Under the pieces are notes generated by a model, which saw only the letters and a list, made by a program, of their open reading frames with translations, had not been told where the DNA came from and searched no databases. 64,000 nucleotides of DNA from Sphagnum magellanicum (taxonomy: Eukaryota; Streptophyta; Sphagnopsida; Sphagnales; Sphagnaceae): NCBI GenBank assembly GCA_021904315.1, contig CM038910.1:19964001-20028000 (forward strand). The letters run 5' to 3'. Made by a program: the position numbers and the translations under genes. Below, piece after piece: positions 1-10,123 of the stretch. Within the stretch, counting starts at the first letter, position 1. Each line of letters opens with the position of its first letter.

Positions 1-2580
1 GTGGATGCACTTGTACTTGCTAGTAAACTAAAATTGCTAAGAAGTTGGGTAATTTTTCCATCTGCAATGCATGCAATCAAGGGAAGTAAACATCCTAAAA
101 ACCTCTCATGGCATTGATGTGAAATTGTCATTTGAAATTAACTCAAGTTGGTTGTCACAAATAAACTAGTTCAAACACCTTTCACATTGCATTCATGAAT
201 CATTTCAAACTTTCCATTATTGTGTTCTACCCCATTTAACAATACTTGTTTAGTGCATCATTTGCAATGCCATAAATAAATTATTTTAATCGCAATACAT
301 TTTTGCAAAGCAAACAAGCCCATGTTTTCTGCCATTAAACAAGTTTGGTTGCAACCCAACAATTAATTGGGCACATCAGTGCTCCATGATGATTGCAAAC
401 AACAAAACACAACAATCAATAACAAAATAAATGAAGAAGATGAAAACTTGGGTACTGTAAAGCTATAAAGAAAAAATGAGACAATGGTAAGTAGGGTCCA
501 AATCCTTTTGATTGATGATCACATTGCATGGATTGCAGACTTGTGAAATGAAGAACAAGATAATCAAACTCCTTGTAGATTTACTCAAAAAAAAAGGATC
601 AAAAGCTATAGAAATCATGCCAACAAGGAAAAAAATCAAGAGTCGTGCATTAGGTGACATAAAGGTTTTAATTTGGCTTGACACATGTCACCTTCATAAT
701 GGCTTGAAAAATGTAGGTATATGGGAGTTTATGGTGTGAACATTAGAGATACTTAAGTTGGCAACAACAACCACCATGAAGAGATTCATAGCTTAAGTAA
801 GGAACATACTTAAGGTGGCCTTTTGAGCACAATGGGACTCCTATGCTACAAGTAAACTTGAAGTTTACTATGGAGATGGACAAGCTTCAACCAATATAAG
901 AAGGACAAAAATGGAGAATTTGGGAAGTGAAAGCAAGAAGAAAAGAGAAAAAGGAAGAATTTTAAATGAGCTTGAGGTTTACCATGGAGGTGAGGAAGCT
1001 TCAACTAGTAAAACTATTCATAAAAAAGGGACTAAGTGATAAAAACATCAATCTTCTCACAAAAGAGAGTGAACTCAAAGTGAGATCAAAACCTAATTCT
1101 AAAAAAATACACCATGCATTGAATGGGACCTAAAATTCATTTCCTTCCAATGTTAGTAATAAAACCAAGTTTTAGCCAAAGTTTTAAATTTTCCTTCACT
1201 ATTGTCGTCATTGCCTATAATATATTTGTAGTTTAGGGTTAGTTTCCATTGAAGAGTGAAATTATTCAAATTGTAACCTTTGATAATTATGATGGTTTTC
1301 AACACTTTAACTTCATATCTTCACAAAATTTCATTTAATTTTTAACAATATATATTTAATGATGAAATTAACCCTAAAGTAAAGTATATGGATAGATAGG
1401 TTTAAAAATAAGTGAGTGCAAACATGATAATAAGAACTAGCATACATGATTGGGTGATTGTTTAATATAAAATATTCTCAAAATATTCCATTGGAAAATT
1501 CAAAAAAACTCAATTTTGACCCAAGAAGATGTTGTAATATAATATTATGTAAATATATGTTTCAAAAATCTAAGAATCTTTACAATGTTTAATGAATGTT
1601 TTTGAATATTTTATCCTAACTAGATTTTGGAATTATCATAAGTGCTTTTGAACAACTTGCAACATTGGTAGAATTTTTGATATTAAAACATAAAAAATTA
1701 TGCTGTTGGTTTAGGGTTTTTTCTAGTGTAAGGTAGGTATCACCCAAGGGGCCAAGTTTTAGACTAATTCTCACATTGAAAAATGAAGATCTCAATTTAA
1801 ATAATAATCACCTCCTTGAAAATTGATAGGATATCACATGGGCCTCAACTTGATACCCTAAATTACAACGGGACTTTCAAGTTTGGTTCTTAATATAAAT
1901 ATAAAAGTTGTATATATATTTTTAAAAATAGGTGTTTAGTAAGTGAGACTTAGACTCAAGACCTATTTGGTTTCAAAAAATGCTCATTTAACTAAGCAAC
2001 AACCTCTCATTTGGAAAAAGAACTAGGAATTTCTTAATTTATTAAATGTCTAAACATGCAAATAGTTTTGGCTTTACAACCATTGGGATTAAAAAAATAA
2101 TAGTAAAAATAATTGTCATTATTGTTACACATGAAAAGTTATGGCTTGTGGATAAAACATTGATTTCCCTTTAGGAAAGGCCTTGGGTTCAAATTACAAT
2201 AAGTTTGAAAACTAGTGTTTTCAAGGAAAATTGGCGATTAGTTTTCAAAAGATTTCAAAACCCATATGAGAACTAGAACCAGCAGTTCTCTTCAGAAAGT
2301 GAGAATCGCCCAACACAGGATTTTTCCTTCCATATTTGTGATGTAGCTAAAGTGGTAAGCATCCATTAGAAACTTTGGTCAAAATTGGCTATAAACAGGA
2401 GATGAAAGAAAAATAGTTTATGCATCATTCACATTTTTGGCTACATGATATAGAAACCAATAGATAAATCTGAAAAAAATTCAAAAATATTGTTGGAATT
2501 TGGCGACTAGTAAACAGAAAATATAAATATAAGCCATTTTGGAAAGAAAATAGCCAACTGGCTAAATTTAGGCAGGGAAA
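1..2580. other. AT-rich intergenic DNA, no gene seen
   Basis: No reading frame here resembles a known protein and frames are short. The stretch is AT-rich with many A and T runs. Around 2130-2200 a weak tRNA-like promoter pattern can be made out, with a B-box-like GGGTTCAAAT, so part of it may be an old SINE-type repeat. From about 2590 composition becomes GC-richer, which marks the promoter side of the uricase gene. Confidence 0.6.
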
Positions 2581-2740
2581 AAAATGCTGGTGCTGGGTCA
2601 CAACCCGGGCCGTCGTGACCTACGTACCCGTGCATCATCAGCTCGTTGAAGGTCGTGCGTCTGCTCAGTTAAGTCTTCCTTTTTGTTTGGGTGCTTTGTT
2701 GGGGGCTTAGACACTGGAGGAGATTAGTTTCTCGGCTGGC

Positions 2741-5700
2741 ATGGCGGACTTGGAGCTCGAGCACCAGCACGGCAAGGCACGCGTGCGAGTTGCACGTCTA
2801 TGGAGAGGCAAGCGACCTGGTGAGGCGCACTACCTGGCGGAATGGAACGTTTCCATCTCGCTCATCTCCAGGGTCCTTGCCGCTTTCACCGACGGCGACA
2901 ATTCCAATATCGTGGCCACGGACACAATGAAAAACACGGTGCTTGTTGACTCTTTTGGAAATACTCTCCTTCTTCACTCCAAAAACCTCTTGAGAGTTGA
3001 ATTGTACATCTAAAGGCTTCTCTTTAATTTCTTGGATCTAACTGTGAGACAGAGTCCTGAAGGTTTATCCTGTGACATTTTTGACAAGCGCTCTCAACCA
3101 GAGTACGCAGATATTGAAATGATTAGAATGCCTCATGTTCATTCCAGTATCTCAACGACTGCAAAGCTGGGGGTTATCAATAGTCAATTTTATAGATTCT
3201 TGAGACTTTGTAGTTGTAAGAAGTTTTTTGTCTTCCAGATGGTCAGTCTTATTGTCTTTCTGAAGGCAAAATGCTACCCTTTAAAGGTTCTTCTAAAGAG
3301 AACTAGAGGGTTGGTTCTTAAAGAAAAATTCCTGTTTGGAATTTCCGCTTTTGGCATTTTCAGAATGATTTTGCTTCGGGTCATGTAAGTGGGGAGCTTC
3401 CTGTAAGCCCACTTGTTCTTAGTCTTTCCCTGTTCTTTTCCCTTTCTGTCTTTCTTTGTTTCTTTGTCTGGTCTTTGTTGTGGGGTCTGTTGCTAGCCAG
3501 TAGTATGGCTGAGTCTTCCCGTTGCTTCCGGAATTGCAGCAGAAACTCAGTTCGTAGGATGGTGCTTGTCACCGGCCTTTACCCACTGTAGGGAGCTGAT
3601 GAAGTCAGTGGGGAAGTTATGATAGTTAAGTCACTATCATACATACTAGTGTTGATGGTCCCTGAACAGGTGTGAGACTGGCACTTTTGTTCATACCGGT
3701 GTGTGTTTTCGTTTTTGTTTGTTTTTTGTCTCCCCTTGTTTGGTTCTTTCTGTGGCTTCCTGAGGAAGTGTTAGCCTTGCTGTTTCTTCTTCATCATGAG
3801 AATGGAGATTTCTCTATTCTTATGAAAGATATTCTTCACTCCAATTGTAGGTTTTAGGGTTTAGGGTTTAGTCCTGTTGTATGATGGGCTTTGAGTTAGC
3901 TTTCTGTGTTGGTCTTTGCATTGCTTCTGTGAGCTTCTTCTGTTTTGGAGATTGCTGTAACCTTGTACTAAGTCTTTTGGAATGTGAGTGGATGGATGCT
4001 CTCGTCCTAGTGCATGGTACTGTTGTTGTCATCTTCTGCTTAGGGTTTTGTCCCTTTTCATGTCTGCTCTGCTATCATTTCTAGGATCCACATTTCGTAG
4101 TATTAGTTTCGCTGGACATGTGTCGCCCATGGTGGAACTAAAAACTATGGTGGAATGGCGATCTGCTGAAGGTTTATGCAATAGCTAAAGAGTGCACAGA
4201 TCCACTTTCATTGGAAGATTTTGGAGTTCGTCTTGGGAGACATTTTCTCACAACTTACCCTGAGGTGTGTTCTAAACTTGCTTGGTTCTCTGGAAGTAGA
4301 TGCACACTACTGCTTCTCTGCTCACATTGGCTATCTCAAGAAGCATTTTCATTATGAGGGATGCAAAGTCTCTGCTGAAATTTTCTTTGCCTTGCCCTTT
4401 TTCTCCATTTGAATATTGCATTGAACTTGTGGTACATATCTGCTTGCCTGACCACTGTAGACAGATTGTCACAGGTGCAAAGGTAATACTCTTTGAAAAG
4501 CCTTGGGAGCGTGCCACAGTTGATGGCCAACCCCACAACCATGGTATCACCCCCCTTCTGTCCTTCCTTCTCCTTGTACTTCTCACTTCTTCTCATGAAC
4601 ACATCCCAGCCTAGATTTGTCTCCTTGCTGGAAACAAATGTCTGTGATTGCAGGAAATAGTCCACATTGTGCTCATGATTGAAGACACATTTCTAAGAGA
4701 AGTTCTGCACTGTTGAACACATGCTGTTTTTCTGTTGCAACTTGATCATTTGATCTCAGTTTCATGTTTGGACTGGGGATACACAATTGATAATTCTAAG
4801 ATAACTAGTCAACTTCTGCCTGTGTAGTGTTTTGTAGCCTGTGAACAGCCCCACATGAGGTGATGTTATTTTTTCACCAATGTGCACCAGGAATTTAATG
4901 GCTTTCTCAGAAGGTTCCTGCTGCATGGCAAAGAGGAGACATCCTGTAAATTGCCATTGAGTGAAGAGCAAGACTCTTGCAAACTAGGACTTGACACATT
5001 GGAGGGCTGCCCTGTACATTTATCTGGCAACTGTCCAGAATAGGGAGTACACCTGGAGAATTATAGGTTAGTCTTGATTTCAGGGAGTCAAGCCAAGAAG
5101 ATAAACAGGATAGGGGGATTGGCAGCATTTAGTGGCCACGAGGCCAAAAATAACCCATTGCTATATATGCACTACCAACTGATGCCAAGAATTGCCCTGC
5201 TACAGATTGGTGGGAGTTGCTATATATGGCATGAAATAGTTTAGACCCTTTATATGACCTGATTATTCAGTGGGTGCACCCCCTATTGTGAACAGTTGCC
5301 CAACAGTCCTTAGACACATGTTTGGATACATGATGGCTGTTCAGGCATCTGAAGCATCTACAATATGTACAGCAGTAGACAGCAATGAAGTAAGTGATAA
5401 CAAGTCAGTTTGGCTGGAGACTTAACTGGATGGGGAACACAACAGATATTGACGCTTTCATGTGAAGTGGGAATTTATTTCTGTAATGCCTTTGACCAAA
5501 TGAAAGGCTCACTTTGATTGTGGTGGCAGTTTAACATCTAAGAAGAATTGAATTATTTCCTTGTATATGCCCTGGGCTAAAAATAAAAGTGCATTTGTTT
5601 TAGCTTGTTCAGTGTGTGACAGGAGCTACAATAGGAGCTACTTCACAGCTTGTTGATTATCCTTAAACTGTAGATATATCCACTCGTTAGACTGCCTCTC

Positions 5701-8104
5701 TATGCCTTAGGCTTAGATGCTTGCTTGACTGAGACAAACTGAACTGGAATGAAGCTTACCCTCACAAGCTTCTTTAGCTTGAATGAGGTCCTTCTTTGAT
5801 TAGGTATGTCTCCTGATTCCTAGCCAATGCCATGACTGTATCTTCCTTTTGCTAGTGACAAACTTAGGATGCAGATGTTTGTATAATGATTTGCCCAAGA
5901 TTTTGGGTGTATTATTTTATAGTTTTCCACACCCACTGTTGGGAGCTGATGAAGTCAATGGGGAGTCATGGCATGATTCATGATGAAGGTGATGGTCTGA
6001 CACTGTGAGCAACACTCATATGGTTATGACTGCACTCATCATTGTGTTACCTTAAAAGTGTTATGGTGGATTTCACAATCTCATAGATATGGTTGGACTG
6101 CTTCATGCCATGTGAGACATAAATGAAGTTCTAAGAACATCTGAACAATTACTCTGCACCTATATTCTTCTTCTTGGAATGAGAAATCTATGTAAATGTC
6201 ACAAGGTGGATTTTGGCTAGCTTATTTCTGCTGGCTAGCCCTTGACCAGATAAGGAATGGTGAAGAAGTCTCCTTGGCGCTCTTTGCCTGTGTACTGTTT
6301 GCTAGAAGGCAAGTATTCTCACACATGGAGAGTCCATCTAATGCTGACTTTGTTTTGGACAGGTTTCAAACTTGGATCAGAGAAGCATACAGTGGAGGTT
6401 GTTGTGAACAGTGATGGAGATGCCAAAGTAACATCAGGTGTTTCAGAGCTGTCTTTGTTGAAAACAACTCAGGTAGAGTTCTCATCATCTTGTATTAATT
6501 GGAGCACATAGATTAATGCCTCTTTGTCATGTCCATGACATGTGCCTTCAGCTTCAAGATTTCATATAAGTTCTCTCGATGATCTTCTCCAGCATAGAGG
6601 CCCAATTTCTGTTGTACGTGGGCTCTCTTTCATACACATACATCACTCAAGTTGAGTATACTCTGTCCTTGCAGTCAGGGTTTGAAGGCTTTCTCCGTGA
6701 TAAGTATACCCTCCTCCCCGAAACAAGAGAGCGGATGCTGGCCTCAGCAATCCGTGCTGTTTGGAGGTGTGTAATATGCACTTTCACATTGAACTGACAC
6801 TCAAATGTGTTTATTGAAGGTGTTTACCTTCAACTAACTCTTAAATTTTTATGCTTATCTTGTGTGCTTGGTGCCACTATTTTGGCGTCTGACAAATTTA
6901 GTCGACATATCCAGGAAATCTCATGACATCTCTGGATCTGTTACGGTGGTTTATGCAGCTACTCCAGCAAGCCAGCAGATTATCAGAAAACATACAGAGA
7001 AGTTAAAGACATTCTTGTTTCAACCTTTTTTGGACCACCTCATGAAGGAATCTACAGTCCTTCTGTTCAGAAGACACTTTACAAAATGGCTCAAGCTGTG
7101 CTATCAAGGTACCACTTGAAATTGCTTGTCTTATTTCTTCCTCTTCATAAAGTCATACAGTTCAGAATTGGAGTTCTAAACAAATTACTTTGTTTTTCTA
7201 TATGTAGTGAGTACATGCTCTGGACATATTAGATAAGACAGCCATTGAAGAAACAAAACTGGAGCTTTTCCAGAATTGTAAATGCCAGAGAAACTGGAAA
7301 GGCCAGTTAGCTTTGGAACACATGCAGAGGTATTGTTGAATAGGCATCTTCGGTAGGAGATAAGACATTCTGTTGTTGTGGACTCCTTCAACACCCTCAG
7401 TAAACCATTGTAGGAGATTATGTGTTTTGTTTATGCATCAATGAGTATGGTGGCTGGCTTCATCCCTATTTCAGATCAACCCAACATGGTTTGAACTTTG
7501 GAATATAGTAGGGCTTTGTGAAGTTAGGAGTGGGTTGGATAGAGATCAACCAGGCAATGGCTATCTATGGTCTCCTAACTATAAACCTTTCTTGCTTCTG
7601 AAGTTTTGTTTTTAATGTTGTCTTCAAATGTACATGTCGATTTGATTTCATGTGTCCAGTGTGAGGTCAAGAGTTTCATCATGACTAATGTCTTTGGATG
7701 GTGAAATCTTTTTTGTCACAATGTGCAGATTCCCAGAAATTGAGTCCGTATATTTGAATATGCCAAACATTCACTTCCTTCCTGTAAATATGCCGACTGT
7801 GGGGGTCAAGGTTAAGCTCAACTTCTCCCATAGTGATCTGTCTTGCATTAGTTGACATCTGCCAATGACAACCAGAGGTTTTGTATCTGGTGTATTGCAT
7901 CATAAGTAAAAGCAGTGCTTATCTACAGTTTTTCTCATGTGAGGCAAGTATTTGAGATATGGCTGTCAGCCTGAAAGGCTTACTTGTGTTTTCATATGTT
8001 TCCTTGTTCAGTTTGGAGATGATGTTTTCATTCCAACCGATGAGCCCCATGGTTCTATTGAAGCACGATTAAGCAGGAAACCCATCCTGATTTCCAATTT
8101 GTGA
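2741..8104 (+). CDS. UOX: Urate oxidase (uricase), 8 exons, 298 aa
   Basis: Cofactor-free enzyme that oxidises urate to 5-hydroxyisourate in peroxisomes, in purine and ureide catabolism. Exons: 2741-2938, 4172-4264, 4465-4543, 6363-6472, 6675-6766, 6959-7108, 7729-7810, 8012-8104; all joins keep frame and use GT-AG sites. The exon 6 acceptor is the least certain. The catalytic Lys12 (HGK), Thr60 (IVATDTMKN) and His281 (PTDEPHGS) are present, as are KPWERATVDGQPH, RDKYTLLPETRERM and FFGPPHEGIYSPSVQ. The length of 298 aa is normal for plant uricases. The start is chosen because it opens the exon just before HGKARVRVAR. The C terminus is SNL instead of the usual SKL, which may act as a weaker peroxisomal signal. 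Intron 1 (1.2 kb) contains a Penelope-like fragment and telomere-like repeats. Confidence 0.95.
2990..3560 (+). mobile_element. Penelope-like retroelement fragment (RT C-terminal tail and 3' flank) in uricase intron 1
   Basis: The translated stretch 3032-3388 has a FLDL-type start, then DKRSQPEYADIEMIRMPHVH, SSISTTAKLGVINSQFYRF and a basic tail. This order matches the C-terminal part of Penelope-type reverse transcriptases, where a run like 'P-H-x-x-S-N-I-P...Y-G-V...S-Q-x-x-R' is usual. Only this last part is present, so the copy is 5'-truncated. A second, clearly related copy lies at 46600-47290 in RPS21 intron 1, and the relation continues through the pyrimidine-rich 3' flank (up to about 3850 here). 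No endonuclease domain is seen. The family assignment is by motif memory; a LINE is less likely. Confidence 0.6.
3575..3690 (+). repeat. Two-hairpin intronic repeat, copy A
   Basis: CCCACTG and CAGTGGG pair around a loop containing GGGAGCTGATGAAGT, followed by a second hairpin ATGATAGT / ACTATCAT. Closely related copies lie in aminoacylase introns. It directly follows the Penelope-like tail, and the copy at 10915-11100 carries the same upstream flank, so the hairpins probably belong to the 3' end of that element. Confidence 0.6.
3853..3871 (+). repeat. Short telomere-like TTTAGGG repeat in uricase intron 1
   Basis: About two and a half TTTAGGG units, the plant telomere motif. Similar short runs occur at 32835-32854. 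Within an intron it may be a chance or repair-derived interstitial repeat. Confidence 0.6.
5925..6050 (+). repeat. Two-hairpin intronic repeat, copy C, in uricase intron 3
   Basis: Starts CCCACTGTTGGGAGCTGATG, then CAATGGG, and continues with GATGGTCTGACACTG and a GTCATATGGTTATGAC-like end. It is more like the copies at 11575-11690 and 18300-18430 than the one at 3575, so there are at least two subfamilies. It is sense to uricase. Confidence 0.55.
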
Positions 8105-9439
8105 AATGCTACCAAGGTATATGTGATACCTGTCTCCAGCTTCGGGATGCTGACATATTGCACTCCATGTTAGTATATCAAAAATAGCAGTAAGGATGAT
8201 TTTATTATTTGATTCAGTTAAAGGATATTGTGACAGTACTCTGTGATGATAGTAGCTTGATCGGCAATGAACATGGACTTTGTGTACTAGAGGCATACTT
8301 CTTCAGACATTATCATTTGTGGCAATTGTTCTAAGTTAATTTGGTTCCTGGTTACTTCAGCATATTGACTGAGTTCTGTTGGCAATTTGCAGAAACCGGT
8401 GGCTGGGCTGAGACCTGCACAGCTTCTTCAAATTCCATCACTGTCATGGTTTTCTGTGAGCATTTGTTACTCTAGCCCAGCAGCTGGAATATGTCTCCAC
8501 ATATATTGTGTGACATCTTTTGAGTTTCTTCTTCTGGTTTTATATGTCATTGAGGACTCATCCATCACTCCTCCAAGTCTTTGTGACCTTTTGTAGAGTA
8601 CCATATACAAAAGGATGTTTGCTAGTCATCTCCTGGATTTCTGATTCGGGTTTCAACATTCTCTTCCCATCTTCCCTACTTCAGATTCTCTTGTGGACTA
8701 TCTCTTTATGGTAAAATTTCTCCCTCTCAACTAGCTATCAGAATAGGAGGCTCTAGGAGGATGTTTGATAATCACCTGTCTGTTGAAGCAAATCCAATTG
8801 TTGAGAAAGGAGCCTGGTGAGTCATTAAGGTTTGAGTCCCCACCTCCCACAGTAATGTTTGAAGGTACGGGCTTCGGAAACAATCCACACTTAAACAAGC
8901 CACCTATTTAAGAGAGGAAGACAACTCACACCTACTAATATCCGTAAGATGCCCTTGCATCTAAGTAGTAGACAAATGGTGCCATGCACTTAGGGACAAA
9001 TCATTCTCAAATATAGGATGTCTTGTGTCTTCCCCTGACATCAAATACAAAGTTGAGGATTTAGAAGATGGTGAAAGTGGTGACAAAATGTGAAGAAATC
9101 CATGCCATATGGGAATGTATGATGCCATTATTTGAAGTAGGTTCAGTTGATTTAAAGAACAAGGATTTATGCAAATTTGGTTGAAATTTTTTCATTTGTA
9201 TCTGTTTCTATTCAAACAGCTAAAAATAAGATGATATAAGGTGGATTCAATGCTTTGATATCAATGGTTTTCTGTTGAACCAACTACAATTCTTTGGCAA
9301 TGGATTTAGGCAAAAGAGGTTTATGATGTTATAAATTTGCGAAATAAAGGCACAACTTGAGCTGAAGTAATCTCAAACCACAATTCTGTGTCAATGAGAT
9401 TAGGGGTACGTTTGTATGATGGTCAAACATGTGAAGGTG

Positions 9440-9613
9440 GTCAATTATTTATAATTAGTCCCCAAATGTTGAAGTTGAAAATAACTTAAAAACTTTTGCA
9501 CTGAGACTGTAGTTAAGATATGGAGGTTCAATTATTTATAATTAGTCCCCAAATGGTGAAGTTGAAAATAACTTTAAAACTTTTGCACTGAGACTGTAGT
9601 TAAGATATGGAGT
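9440..9613. repeat. 87-bp tandem duplication, two copies
   Basis: The unit begins near TCAATTATTTATAATTAGTC at 9441 and again at 9528. Both copies run through CTGAGACTGTAGTTAAG to TATGGAG and are almost identical, so the duplication is recent compared with the surrounding DNA. Confidence 0.85.
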
Positions 9614-9894
9614 TTCAGATGAGATGAAGCAAATGGACCTTTTTGTAAATGGACTTTGTCCAGTAGGTTTCTGATCTGCAGTCATAAGGAAATTATATAT
9701 ATGATATATACAAGGAAAAAAAATCATAGACAATTTTGTATACTATGTACTATGTAGTATACATATAAGATGGGATTTGGAGATAGAATGGGTGGTGGGG
9801 TCATTGAGCAAAAGAGAATTGACCAAGATACTATGAATAGGAATTTCTAATGTTCTAACAATTATTGTGACATTTTTTCAACAGATATTTAAAT

Positions 9895-10010
9895 TTTTGA
9901 TAAATGTGGGAATAAAAACATATTTAGATGGATTTCTGCAATACCAAGTGTAAGTGACAGGAAGTGAAATACATGAATTAAGAAAGTTGTAATTTTTATT
10001 TTAATAACTG
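9895..10010. repeat. Interspersed AT-rich repeat, related to 14845-14960
   Basis: Shares the pattern CATATTTAGATGGATTT..TGCAAT and a later ATGAATTAAGAA with 14845-14960 (CATATTTAAATAGATTT..., ATGAGTTAAGAA). Both copies are on the same strand. The family is not recognised. Confidence 0.4.
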
Positions 10011-10123
10011 ATTGTTAAAACCCAACTTCTGTGCAGCTTTTTGTTGTAGGGGAAGGAACTGATATGTCATCTTGAGGCAAGTGAGTTTCATTACCGGACA
10101 CATAATACTCCAATCATGAACTT

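Larger units (their letters stand above)
8105..10100. other. Uricase downstream region and intergenic DNA
   Basis: Holds the uricase 3' UTR and the convergent gap to the aminoacylase stop at 10124. No further exon was recognised. It contains an 87-bp tandem duplication (9440-9613) and an AT-rich stretch (9895-10010) that resembles 14845-14960. Confidence 0.5.

Noticed and set aside
3590-3640. CTGATGA in the intronic repeat as the core of a hammerhead ribozyme
   Set aside because: Penelope-like elements are known to carry hammerheads, so I looked for a paired stem II followed by GAAA and a stem III. The bases after CTGATGA do not form that stem and no GAAA is in place in any copy.
5938-6030. 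Box C/D snoRNA (TGATGA ... CTGA) in a uricase intron
   Set aside because: Box-like words are present but the terminal stem that should bring them together is missing, and box C starts with C instead of a purine.
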